In this document: in pieces, positions 33,907 to 41,464 of the stretch
Position numbering within the stretch: the stretch's first letter is position 1
How the letters are laid out: each line of letters starts with the position of its first letter
The notes under the pieces: generated by a model
Told to the model about the DNA's origin: nothing
Seen by the model: only the letters and a program-made list of their open reading frames with translations
Database searches by the model: none
Position numbers and translations under genes: made by a program
Assembly: GCF_024298825.1 (NCBI RefSeq)
Contig: NZ_CP101153.1
Span: 2,852,001 to 2,916,000, forward strand
From: Haloglomus salinum
GTDB taxonomy: Archaea; Halobacteriota; Halobacteria; Halobacteriales; Haloarculaceae
Reading direction: 5' to 3'
Length of the DNA: 64,000 bases

Positions 33907-34947
33907 ATGGCCCTCCATGCCCTGGACGACCTCGAGGATGCCCTCGCTGCCACGAGGTCGTTCCTCACCCCGATCGAACCGCGGACCTGGCTGAAACTCG
34001 CCCTGATCGCGTTCTTCGTCGGCGTCCCCGGCGCCAACTTCCCCGGGTTCCAGGCTTCCGGCGGCGGGAACGGCGGCGGCGAGTTCGTCCCGCCGGGGAC
34101 CATCTCGAACGTCGATGTCGGGCCACAGCTATGGCTCGTCGTGGGGGCCGTCGTCGCTGCCGTCCTCCTCCTGGGGCTGGCTTTGCTGTTCGTCTCGTCG
34201 GTGATGGAGTTCGTCCTGGTTGACACGGTGCGGTCGGAGACGGTCGCGATTCGCCGGTACTGGTCCGACCGGTGGCGCCAGGGCGCCCGCCTGTTCGGCT
34301 TCCGGCTGGTGCTCGGGGTCGTCGTCCTCGGGAGCTTCCTGCTCGTCATCGGTCCGGTCGTCCTCTCGGCGCTGGACATCGGGCCGGCCAGCATCGGCGT
34401 CTCGCTCGCGCTCCTGGTCCTCCTCGTCCCGGTGTTCCTGGTCCTTGCCCTCGCCGCCGCCCTCGTCAACGCGTTCACCACGGCCTTCGTCGTCCCCATC
34501 ATGCTCCTGGAGGACCGTGGCGTCGTCGCCGGCTGGCGGCGGCTCTGGCCGTCCGTCAGGAGCGAGTGGAAGCAGTATCTCGCGTACGCCGTCGTCGGCT
34601 TCCTCCTCTCGGCGACCGGCGGCGTCCTCGTCGGCATCGCCGTCCTGCTGGCAGCCCTCGTCCTCCTCATCCCGTTCGGCATCCTGTTCGCCATCGGCTT
34701 CGGCGTCTTCCTCGTCGTCCCGCCGGCCGGCATCGCCGTGTTCGCCGTCGTCGGGCTCCTGTTCGCGCTGGCGGTCCTCACTGCCGTCGCGCTGGCGCAG
34801 GTCCCCGTGGTGACGTATCTGCGCTACTACTCGCTGCTGATTCTCGGCGACATCGAGCCGGACCTCGATGTCATCCCGGACCAGCGGGCGGCCGTGCGCG
34901 CGTCGGACGCGGACGACTCGGACCCCGACCCGGAGGCAGGAGTCTGA
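33907..34947 (+). CDS. Multi-pass membrane protein of unknown function (DUF7544-like)
   Basis: This 346-residue protein starts with an amphipathic helix (MALHALDDLEDALAATRSFL), then has about six membrane segments, such as LALIAFFVGVPGANFPGF, LWLVVGAVVAAVLLLGLALLF, FLLVIGPVVLSAL and LLIPFGILFAIGFGVFLVV. A glycine-rich loop (GGGNGGGEF) lies after the first helix. It resembles haloarchaeal DUF7544 proteins. It heads an operon; its stop overlaps the next ATG (TGATG). Confidence 0.78.
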   Translation: MALHALDDLEDALAATRSFLTPIEPRTWLKLALIAFFVGVPGANFPGFQASGGGNGGGEFVPPGTISNVDVGPQLWLVVGAVVAAVLLLGLALLFVSSVMEFVLVDTVRSETVAIRRYWSDRWRQGARLFGFRLVLGVVVLGSFLLVIGPVVLSALDIGPASIGVSLALLVLLVPVFLVLALAAALVNAFTTAFVVPIMLLEDRGVVAGWRRLWPSVRSEWKQYLAYAVVGFLLSATGGVLVGIAVLLAALVLLIPFGILFAIGFGVFLVVPPAGIAVFAVVGLLFALAVLTAVALAQVPVVTYLRYYSLLILGDIEPDLDVIPDQRAAVRASDADDSDPDPEAGV

Positions 34948-35786
34948 TGACCGAAGCAGCCACCACGCGAACGGGCAGCGGCGCCGGGAGCGGGGGCAGC
35001 CGGCTCCGTGGCTGGGCCGCGCTGTTCGGTCTCGGGATGGTCGGTGTCGTCGCGCTGGCAGTGACTGCAGCCCGGTCGCTCCAGGGCACGGCCGGGCTGG
35101 AGGGGCTCTCATACCCGGCCCTGGTCGTCGTCGCGGCAGCCAACTCCACGGTCCTGCTCGCGGTGTTCGTGACGCTCGGCGTGGTGACCGCTCCCCGCGT
35201 CGGTCTACACTCGCACGTCTATCGGTGGGCGACCGGTCAGCCACCAGAGTGGTCGGCGTTCCGCGAGTCGCTCCCGCTGGCCATCGGCCTCGGCGTGGCG
35301 AGCTTCGTAGCGGTCGCCATCCTCGAGGCCGCGTTCTCGCCGTTCGTCAGCCTCACCACGGGGGCGGTCCTCTCGGACGCCGAGACCCTCCGGGCACTCG
35401 CCGAGTCGATCCCACTCCGGCTCCTCTACGGCGGTATCACCGAGGAACTGCTCCTCCGCTGGGGTACGATGGCGCCGCTGGCGTGGCTGTTCTGGCGAGT
35501 CGGAGCACAGGTCGGAGACGGGCGCGAGCGCCCCTCCGATACGGTCGTGTGGGCAGCCATCGTCGGGTCGGCCATCCTGTTCGGGCTGGGCCACCTGCCG
35601 ACCCTGCTGGCCACCGACGAGGCGAGCGTGGCGCTCGTCGTCCGGACGGTGGTCCTCAACGCGGTGGCTGGGGTCGCGTTCGGGTGGCTGTTCTGGCGCC
35701 GGTCGCTGGAGGCCGCGATGGTGGCCCACGCCAGTTTCCACGTCGCACTACTCGTCGCCTCGACCGTACTCGTCGTGGGGTTCTGA
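34947..35786 (+). CDS. CPBP family intramembrane metalloprotease
   Basis: This 279-residue multi-pass membrane protein carries the three CPBP (CaaX/Abi) motifs: GGITEELLLRWG with the paired glutamates (about 171-182), FGLGHLPTL with a histidine (about 212-220), and HASFHVALL near the end. These residues are predicted to bind zinc and cleave substrates within the membrane. The ATG is one base into the TGATG overlap with the gene before. Its stop overlaps the ATG of a 26-codon ORF in the same way. Confidence 0.9.
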   Translation: MTEAATTRTGSGAGSGGSRLRGWAALFGLGMVGVVALAVTAARSLQGTAGLEGLSYPALVVVAAANSTVLLAVFVTLGVVTAPRVGLHSHVYRWATGQPPEWSAFRESLPLAIGLGVASFVAVAILEAAFSPFVSLTTGAVLSDAETLRALAESIPLRLLYGGITEELLLRWGTMAPLAWLFWRVGAQVGDGRERPSDTVVWAAIVGSAILFGLGHLPTLLATDEASVALVVRTVVLNAVAGVAFGWLFWRRSLEAAMVAHASFHVALLVASTVLVVGF

Positions 35787-35866
35787 TGTCCGCGACGACC
35801 GACACCGACCACCGGGCCGGAGCGACCTGCCCTCGCCCGCGCCACCTCGAAGGCGGGACGCCGTGA
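35786..35866 (+). CDS. Putative 26-residue microprotein bridging two operon genes
   Basis: This small ORF is tiled exactly between its neighbours. Its ATG (35786-35788) overlaps the CPBP stop (TGATG). Its TGA (35864-35866) overlaps the GTG start of the transporter (35863-35865). The predicted product is MSATTDTDHRAGATCPRPRH followed by LEGGTP. It would keep ribosomes moving through the operon without a gap, and the other in-operon junctions also overlap. No function is known. The peptide has a single Cys and no membrane segment. Confidence 0.5.
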   Translation: MSATTDTDHRAGATCPRPRHLEGGTP

Positions 35867-37188
35867 GGCTCGTCGAGTTCGTCCGCGAGGGACGCTGGGC
35901 GACGGTGGCGGGGTACGCCCTCTTCGTCGCGCTGATGACCGCGGGCTACTACTACAACATCACGTTCGTCCAGCTCGGACTCATCGACCTCGGGACGCGG
36001 CTGGTCGGGATGAGCCGGACCCTCGTCTCCATGTGGATGGCTGGGCTGGCGCTGGTCACGTTCGCCGTGGCCGTCGCGTTCGGTGTGACGATGGACCGGC
36101 GGGGCTGGAGCCGGGACCTCCGGACACGCCTCCGGCTCCTGTTCGCCGTCGTCCTGGTGCAGTTCGTCCTGACGGTCGCCGCGCCCTTCATCCGAAGCGT
36201 GCCGGCGTTCGGCGCGTGGATACTGGCGGCGTCGGTCACGCTGGGCGTCGGCTTCCCCGTCTCGTTCAGCCTCGCGGTCGACCTGATTCCGGTCCCCGAC
36301 CGCGGCCCCGTCGCCGCCATCATCACGGCCGCGACGTACGGCCTCGCCAACGCCGTCCCGCTGGCGTGGTCCATCGACGTGTTCGCGCGGGTGATGGTGG
36401 CGGCGATGCTCCCCGGCGTCCTCGTCCTCGGCGTGGTCGTCTCCGGGCGGGTCGCGGCCGTCGAGGACGTCCTCGACGCGCTCGCGACGCAGGCCGAGGC
36501 GTTCGGCCCCGGACGGTTCTGTCGACCCGACCCCGTGACGACCCGCAGTCTCGCCTTCTGGTCGCCCATGCTGTTGATGTTCGGCGTCTTCTTCATCGAC
36601 AGCCTCGGCTTCCTCCGCATCATCGACACGCCGGCGCTCGTCCTGAGTTCGTGGCAGTCGCCCGACCTCGGACCGCGCCTGGCGCTCGCCGCGGTCCACG
36701 TCGTCGGCGCGCTGATGGCCGGCGTCCTCTACGTGAACTTCGACCGGAACGGCCTGTTCCTCTCGGTATTCGCGCTGTTCGCGCTCACGCACGTCCTCTA
36801 CACGTCGGACCTGCGACTGGCGGCGCTGTTCCCCGGCGTCGCGGGCGGCGCCCCGTCCATCGTCAATCCACTGTTCTACGCGCTGACGGTGAGTTTCTAC
36901 ACGACGCTGAACTTCGCGCTCTGGCCCGACCTCTCGACGGTCGACACCGTGGGCACCCACACCGCCATCGGCATCGGGATGGCCGGCTGGCTCGCGACCT
37001 TCCTCAGCACGGCCGTCGCGCTCTACCTCGACCACGCCGAGGTGACGCTGCTGACACACCTCAACCTCGTCAACGCGCTCGCGCTGCTCCTCCTGCTCGG
37101 GCTCGCCGTGGGACTGTACGTCCGGCGGGCGGCCGAAATCGCCCGAGCGTCCGAGGGAGGCGCCGAACCCCAGGAGGTGACTCGATGA
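35863..37188 (+). CDS. MFS-like multi-pass transporter
   Basis: This 441-residue membrane protein has roughly twelve hydrophobic segments and an MFS-like layout. A Gly/Asp/Arg loop follows helix 2 (GVTMDRRGWSRDL), and a central hydrophilic loop (about 197-222; RVAAVEDVLDALATQAEAF) joins two halves. No substrate signature is recognisable. The GTG start at 35863 is fixed by the overlap with the preceding 26-codon ORF. Its stop overlaps the ATG of the bactofilin-like gene (ATGA). Confidence 0.78.
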   Translation: MRLVEFVREGRWATVAGYALFVALMTAGYYYNITFVQLGLIDLGTRLVGMSRTLVSMWMAGLALVTFAVAVAFGVTMDRRGWSRDLRTRLRLLFAVVLVQFVLTVAAPFIRSVPAFGAWILAASVTLGVGFPVSFSLAVDLIPVPDRGPVAAIITAATYGLANAVPLAWSIDVFARVMVAAMLPGVLVLGVVVSGRVAAVEDVLDALATQAEAFGPGRFCRPDPVTTRSLAFWSPMLLMFGVFFIDSLGFLRIIDTPALVLSSWQSPDLGPRLALAAVHVVGALMAGVLYVNFDRNGLFLSVFALFALTHVLYTSDLRLAALFPGVAGGAPSIVNPLFYALTVSFYTTLNFALWPDLSTVDTVGTHTAIGIGMAGWLATFLSTAVALYLDHAEVTLLTHLNLVNALALLLLLGLAVGLYVRRAAEIARASEGGAEPQEVTR

Positions 37189-38051
37189 ATCCCGTCGAGG
37201 TGCTGCCGCTGCTGATCGCCGTCTTCCTCCTCCTGTCGGCCAGCGGCGCCGAGCCCGCGTCGATGGAGATCGTCTTCGAGGGCGACCGAACCCTCGACGG
37301 GGACGCGCCCGCGTTCGTCGTCGCCGGTGGCACCGTGACGGTGCCCGCGGACGCGACCGCCCGTGGCCGCCTGTTCGTCGTCGGGGGCACGCTCGACGTG
37401 GAGGGCCGCGTCGCGGGCGACGTGACGCAGCTGGCCGGCAACCTCTCCGTGACCGAGGGCGGCGCCATCACGGGCGAACTCCAGGCCGTCTCCGGGACGA
37501 CCACGGTGGCCGAGGGTGCCAGCGTCGGCTCCCGGACGACGGTCGACGTCACGCCTCAGCAGCGCTCGCCCGCCACGGTCGTGAGCTTCGTCCTGCTCCA
37601 GATGCTCGTCGTCGCGGGGGCGGCCGCGCTGCTGACTCGACGGACCCCCGAACTGCTCGACAACGTCGGCGCCACCGTCACCGGCCATCCGCTCGTCAGC
37701 GGCGTCGTCGGGTCGCTCGCGGGTGTGACGCTGCTCGTCCTGTTCGTCTACATGGCCTTCACGCTCGTCCTGCTGCCCGTGAGCATCCTCGGCCTGTTCG
37801 GGCAGTTCCTCGTCGTCGCGTACAGCTACGTGGTGTACGGCTCCCTGCTCGGCCGGCGCCTCCCGGTCGAGCGCCCGACGCTCGCGGCGGCGCTGGGCGG
37901 TGCCGGGTTCGTCCTCCTGATGGAGTTGCTCTCCCGACTCCCGCTGGTGGGGGCCCTCGTCCAGCTCACGCTCGTCACGGTCGGTTTCGGCGCCGTCCTC
38001 GTCTCCTACTTCGGGCTGCGGGTGTTCGAGCCGCCGCGACTGCCGGAGTAG
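37185..38051 (+). CDS. Membrane protein with bactofilin-like (polymer-forming) domain
   Basis: This 288-residue protein has an N-terminal hydrophobic segment, then a beta-helix-like repeat region (about 35-120) with short strands such as GTVTVPADATARGRLFVVGG, VEGRVAGDVTQLAG and GGAITGELQAVSG. The repeat pattern resembles bactofilins. Four or five membrane helices follow (VVSFVLLQMLVVAGAAALL and later). Bactofilins form polymers, but here the domain is fused to membrane helices. It ends the overlapping operon. Confidence 0.75.
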   Translation: MNPVEVLPLLIAVFLLLSASGAEPASMEIVFEGDRTLDGDAPAFVVAGGTVTVPADATARGRLFVVGGTLDVEGRVAGDVTQLAGNLSVTEGGAITGELQAVSGTTTVAEGASVGSRTTVDVTPQQRSPATVVSFVLLQMLVVAGAAALLTRRTPELLDNVGATVTGHPLVSGVVGSLAGVTLLVLFVYMAFTLVLLPVSILGLFGQFLVVAYSYVVYGSLLGRRLPVERPTLAAALGGAGFVLLMELLSRLPLVGALVQLTLVTVGFGAVLVSYFGLRVFEPPRLPE

Positions 38052-38130
38052 CGGCCCGAACTCGTTCAGCGGTTCCCGGCGGGTGAGAAGCAGAGCATCC
38101 GCTAAGCAACTGGAGCAGTTCTCTCCACCT

Positions 38131-38751
38131 ATGAGCGACCTTCCCACCACCGACGAGACGGGGCGAATCGGGAACCGGACGCGGACCGCCGTGCTGGGCA
38201 CCGGGGCGCTCGCCGGTGTCCTCGCCTTCCTGGTCGGCTATCTCGTGACGTGGGTGACGGCCGGCACCCGCGCCGCGAGCGTCACCGTCACCGGGCCGTT
38301 CGGGAGCGGCGTTCCCGACTGGCGGGCGGTCCTGTGGGTGTTCTTCGACGGGCACTTCGTCGGCACCCGGACGCCGCAGGTGTTCGGTCCCGACGGCGCA
38401 CTGTGGGGTGGCGGCGAACTCGTCGACACCGTCAGCCTGCTCGACGTGACGTACGTCTACGCCATCCCGCCGCTGGTCCTCGCGGTGGCTGGTGCGGCAG
38501 TCGCCCTCCACCTCCGGAGCGAGACACCGCGAGCCGGCGTCCAGGCCGGCCTCACCGTCGGTATCGGCTATCTGGTGACTGTCGTCCTCGCGCTGTTCGT
38601 CGCCACACAGGGCGGCATCGCGCCCAGCCCGCTCCGGGCGCTCGTCGTCGCTGGTATCGTCTACCCGGTCGCCTTCGGCGGACTGGGCGGCTTCGTCGCC
38701 GTGCTGGTCACCACCCGCACCTCGGGCGAGCGGTCCAGCCCGGCGGCCTGA
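38131..38751 (+). CDS. Multi-pass membrane protein of unknown function
   Basis: This 206-residue haloarchaeal membrane protein has about five hydrophobic segments: VLGTGALAGVLAFLVGYLVTWV, VYAIPPLVLAVAGAAVALHL, VGIGYLVTVVLALFVA and LVVAGIVYPVAFGGLGGFVAVLV. A long extracellular loop lies between the first two (about 45-110; DWRAVLWVFFDGHFVG). No family motif is recognised. The ATG at 38131 gives the acidic start SDLPTTDETG. Confidence 0.68.
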   Translation: MSDLPTTDETGRIGNRTRTAVLGTGALAGVLAFLVGYLVTWVTAGTRAASVTVTGPFGSGVPDWRAVLWVFFDGHFVGTRTPQVFGPDGALWGGGELVDTVSLLDVTYVYAIPPLVLAVAGAAVALHLRSETPRAGVQAGLTVGIGYLVTVVLALFVATQGGIAPSPLRALVVAGIVYPVAFGGLGGFVAVLVTTRTSGERSSPAA

Positions 38752-38859
38752 ACAGCCGAACCGAGTGGCGTGGCGACTGGCCGTCAGCCCAACCGACGCG
38801 ACCGAGCGACTGACGCGACCGCCCCAAGGCACTTCTCGGCTAGTCTCCAGCCGCTGCCC

Positions 38860-39063
38860 ATGGAGTGGCCCTCCCACGCAGTCTCCGCCGCAGCACTGCT
38901 GGTGCTCCTGACGACGGGCGTCGCGCTGCAGGACGCGAGTGGCGCCCGGGCCCTCGGAATCCTCTCGATGGCGTTCCTGTCGCTCGTCGTACTCGCTGTC
39001 ATCTGGTTCCAGCTCCGTCGGGCCGCCGAGCGGAGTCGCGCCGAGCAGCAGGGGCACCTGTAG
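38860..39063 (+). CDS. Small two-helix membrane protein
   Basis: This 67-residue protein has two hydrophobic segments (AVSAAALLVLLTTGVAL and ALGILSMAFLSLVVLAVIWFQL) and a charged C-terminus (RRAAERSRAEQQGHL). The start ATG at 38860 is the first in the frame giving a sensible product. The function is unknown, and it could form part of a complex with a neighbouring protein. The gene is short, so its reality is less certain than that of its neighbours. Confidence 0.55.
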   Translation: MEWPSHAVSAAALLVLLTTGVALQDASGARALGILSMAFLSLVVLAVIWFQLRRAAERSRAEQQGHL

Positions 39064-39114
39064 CTCGCTACGGTCCCCGAAACACGGAAGCCGCTCGGCC
39101 GAGTCGCCCCCGAC

Positions 39115-39786
39115 ATGGATGCCGAGACCCTGCGCGCCGAGCCCGAGCGGGTGGTGGAGCTCATCGACCACACGAACGTCGAGCCGGACTCGACGGAGGC
39201 GGAGGTCCGCGAGCTCTGCGAGGAGGTGCTGGAGTACGGCTTCAACGCCGCCTGCGTCGTCCCGTACCACGCCGAACTTGCCGCCGATGTCCTCGGCGAC
39301 GAGGCCGACGTGGTGGTCGTCGTCGGCTTCCCGTACGGAATCCAGAACTCGCAGGCGAAACGCGCCGAGGTCGAGGCACTCACGCAGCACGCCGACGAAC
39401 TGGACATGGTGATGAACCGGACGGCGTTCACCAACGGCGACTTCGAGTACGTGGTCAACGACATCCGTGCGGTCAAGCAGGCCGTCGGCGAGCACACGCT
39501 CAAGTGCATCATCGAGTCACCGACGCTGAGCGACGCGGAGATCCGCCACGCCTCGGAACTCGTCGACGAGGGCGGTGCGGACTTCGTGAAGACGGCGGTC
39601 GGTTACGAGGGTGGCTGTGACGTCGACGAGGTCCGCGCGATGCGCGAGGCGGCAGGCCCGCACGTGGAGGTCAAGGCCTCCGGCGGCATCCACTCCTTCG
39701 AGGAGGTGGTGGAGATGGTGGAAGCCGGCGCCACCCGCATCGGCGCCTCGTCGGGCGTGGAGATATTCGAGTCCATCCAGGAGTGA
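39115..39786 (+). CDS. deoC: Deoxyribose-phosphate aldolase
   Basis: This 223-residue cytosolic class I aldolase cleaves 2-deoxyribose 5-phosphate into glyceraldehyde 3-phosphate and acetaldehyde, in deoxynucleoside catabolism. The Schiff-base lysine lies in FVKTAVGYEGG (about 162-172). The second lysine motif is VEVKASGGIHSFEE (about 183-196). The opening phrase VVELIDHTNVEPDSTEAEV is typical. Length and motifs match the archaeal family. It is followed by an AT-rich spacer. Confidence 0.95.
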   Translation: MDAETLRAEPERVVELIDHTNVEPDSTEAEVRELCEEVLEYGFNAACVVPYHAELAADVLGDEADVVVVVGFPYGIQNSQAKRAEVEALTQHADELDMVMNRTAFTNGDFEYVVNDIRAVKQAVGEHTLKCIIESPTLSDAEIRHASELVDEGGADFVKTAVGYEGGCDVDEVRAMREAAGPHVEVKASGGIHSFEEVVEMVEAGATRIGASSGVEIFESIQE

Positions 39787-39901
39787 CAGGCTAGACAGAT
39801 ACAGGCAGCACATCCCACATACATCATGTATTTTTGAACTATTTGAAATACTAGCGTCCAAATTTCGTATTAAGTAGACTAGAGGGCGACCAGGCCAGCC
39901 C

Positions 39902-41155
39902 TCAGAGGAACGTCGTGAGGTAGAACCCCAGCAGCGCGACGGTCGTCACCAGCCCGGCGAGCGCGGTGACCGAGAGCCGCCCGACGGTGAGCGGCGCGGT
40001 GAAGCCCGACCGGTCGTCGGGCCGGTCGAATCGAAGCTTCAGGAGCGCCACGTTCACCATCACGAACACCACGAGGAGCGCAGCGTTCGCCAGCGCCGCC
40101 ACCTGGCCCAGGTCGCCCAGCAGGACGAACGGTATCGTCAGGCCCCCGACCAGCGCGACTGCGAGGTACGGGGTCCGCCGGCCGGCGTGGATGCGCGAGA
40201 AGGCAGTCGGGAACGAGCGGTACTCGCTCTTCGAGACGCCGTACAGCAGCCGCGAGGTCGACACGAGCAGGATGAGGACGGTATTCGCGGTCGAGGTGAG
40301 CGCGATGGCCCCGACGACGGAGCCGGCGACCGCCCCGCTCCCGGCCTCCGCGACCAGCGCGAGCGGCGACGCCGACGCGCCGAGCGTCCGCCAGTCGACG
40401 AGCCCGACCGCCGAGAACGCCACCAGCACGTACAGCACCGTCGTGATGAGGATGGAGAGCAGGATGGCCCGCGGCACCGTCCGGGTGGCGTCGCGGGTCT
40501 CCTCGGCGACGTTGACGATGGAGCCGAAGCCGAGGTAGGCGAAGAAGACGAGGAACGTGGCCGCGACGATGCCCGAGCCGCCGAACGGTGCGTCGAGGAC
40601 GGCCACCGAGCCCCACGCGTTCCGCCCGAGCCAGATGACCAGCGCGAGCCCGCCGACCTCGGCGACCGTGAACAGCACGTTCAGCTTCGCCGACAGCTCG
40701 ATGCCCCAGAAGTTGACCGCCGAGGCCAGCACCACCAGCGCGAGCGCGGTCAGCGCCGGCGGCACGTCGGTGAAGGCGGTCAGGTACCCCGAGAACGCGA
40801 GTGCGACGGCCGCGGCGGAGACGGCGCCGACGAACACCCGCAACACCGCCACGACCTCGGCGAGGCGCTTGCTCCGGAGCGACTCCCGGACGTAGACGTA
40901 GTCGCCCTCCCCCTTCGGGTACCGTGAGGCGAGTTCCGCGTAGCTCAGCCCGGTGAGGCCGGCGACGACGGCGGCCGCGAGGAACGCGAGCGGAACGGAC
41001 TCGCCGGCGACGGCGGTGGCCTCGCCGAGGATGGCGTAGATGCCCGCCCCGAGAATGAGGCCGACGCCGTACACCGTGACCTCGAACAGCCCGAGTTCGC
41101 GGCTGAGCGAGGGAGTGGCGGCCTCGCTCGCGCCCGGGCCCCCGGGCGCGCTCAC
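39902..41155 (-). CDS. APC family amino acid permease
   Basis: This 417-residue transporter of the amino acid-polyamine-organocation family has about twelve helices. The first contains the unwound GLILGAGIYAILG motif. Helix 6 includes FAYLGFGSIVNVAEETRD, and the adjacent loop has TVPRAILLS. The start is a GTG at 41155 opening VSAPGGPGASE; upstream frame residues look non-coding. It is convergent with deoC and divergent from the P-type ATPase. The substrate is an amino acid or amine, not further defined. Confidence 0.87.
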   Translation of the reverse strand: MSAPGGPGASEAATPSLSRELGLFEVTVYGVGLILGAGIYAILGEATAVAGESVPLAFLAAAVVAGLTGLSYAELASRYPKGEGDYVYVRESLRSKRLAEVVAVLRVFVGAVSAAAVALAFSGYLTAFTDVPPALTALALVVLASAVNFWGIELSAKLNVLFTVAEVGGLALVIWLGRNAWGSVAVLDAPFGGSGIVAATFLVFFAYLGFGSIVNVAEETRDATRTVPRAILLSILITTVLYVLVAFSAVGLVDWRTLGASASPLALVAEAGSGAVAGSVVGAIALTSTANTVLILLVSTSRLLYGVSKSEYRSFPTAFSRIHAGRRTPYLAVALVGGLTIPFVLLGDLGQVAALANAALLVVFVMVNVALLKLRFDRPDDRSGFTAPLTVGRLSVTALAGLVTTVALLGFYLTTFL

Positions 41156-41460
41156 GTGCCACCACCGCCGTCTGCGCGCGTACGCCGAGCATCCACGCGC
41201 GCACGCCCACCAGCCGCTCGCGTACGTCTCCAGCTCCCCCCGTGACGGCAGCGATGACGCGGTTCGGACGACATATGCACGGTCGACTGGGGCGGGGGAC
41301 AACTTCGCTGCGGTTCCGGTTCTCGCTGGGCGAGAGCCGGCGGAGGGCATAAACCCCGTCCGGGTGTCGGCCAACCCAGCCACACGATGCGCCGTCCGAG
41401 CGCGAACGGGCAGCCTGCACTCGCTTCCCGGCCGATGGCGACCACGTCGGAGGCCGGCCG
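41156..41460. other. 305-bp divergent intergenic region with a possible leader ORF
   Basis: It separates the APC permease (minus) from the P-type ATPase (plus). GGCATAAACC (41346-41355) looks like the ATPase TATA box, with transcription expected near 41379. The next 80 bases contain a 25-codon ORF (listed separately). The first 100 bases are GC-rich with no evident gene. Confidence 0.5.
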
Positions 41461-41464
41461 ATGA
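41387..41464 (+). CDS. Putative 25-codon upstream ORF before the P-type ATPase
   Basis: The ATG at 41387 begins an ORF (MRRPSANGQPALASRPMATT, then SEAGR) that ends in TGA at 41462-41464, overlapping the ATPase ATG (41461-41463) as ATGA. The expected transcript start (about 41379) lies just before it. An internal in-frame ATG at 41435 gives a shorter version. High GC makes such short ORFs fairly common, so the evidence is weak. Confidence 0.25.
   Translation: MRRPSANGQPALASRPMATTSEAGR

Noticed and set aside
34129-35244. Long minus-strand frame under the membrane operon
   Set aside because: It is an Arg/Glu/Asp-rich mirror of the real plus-strand membrane genes, a common shadow in high-GC DNA.
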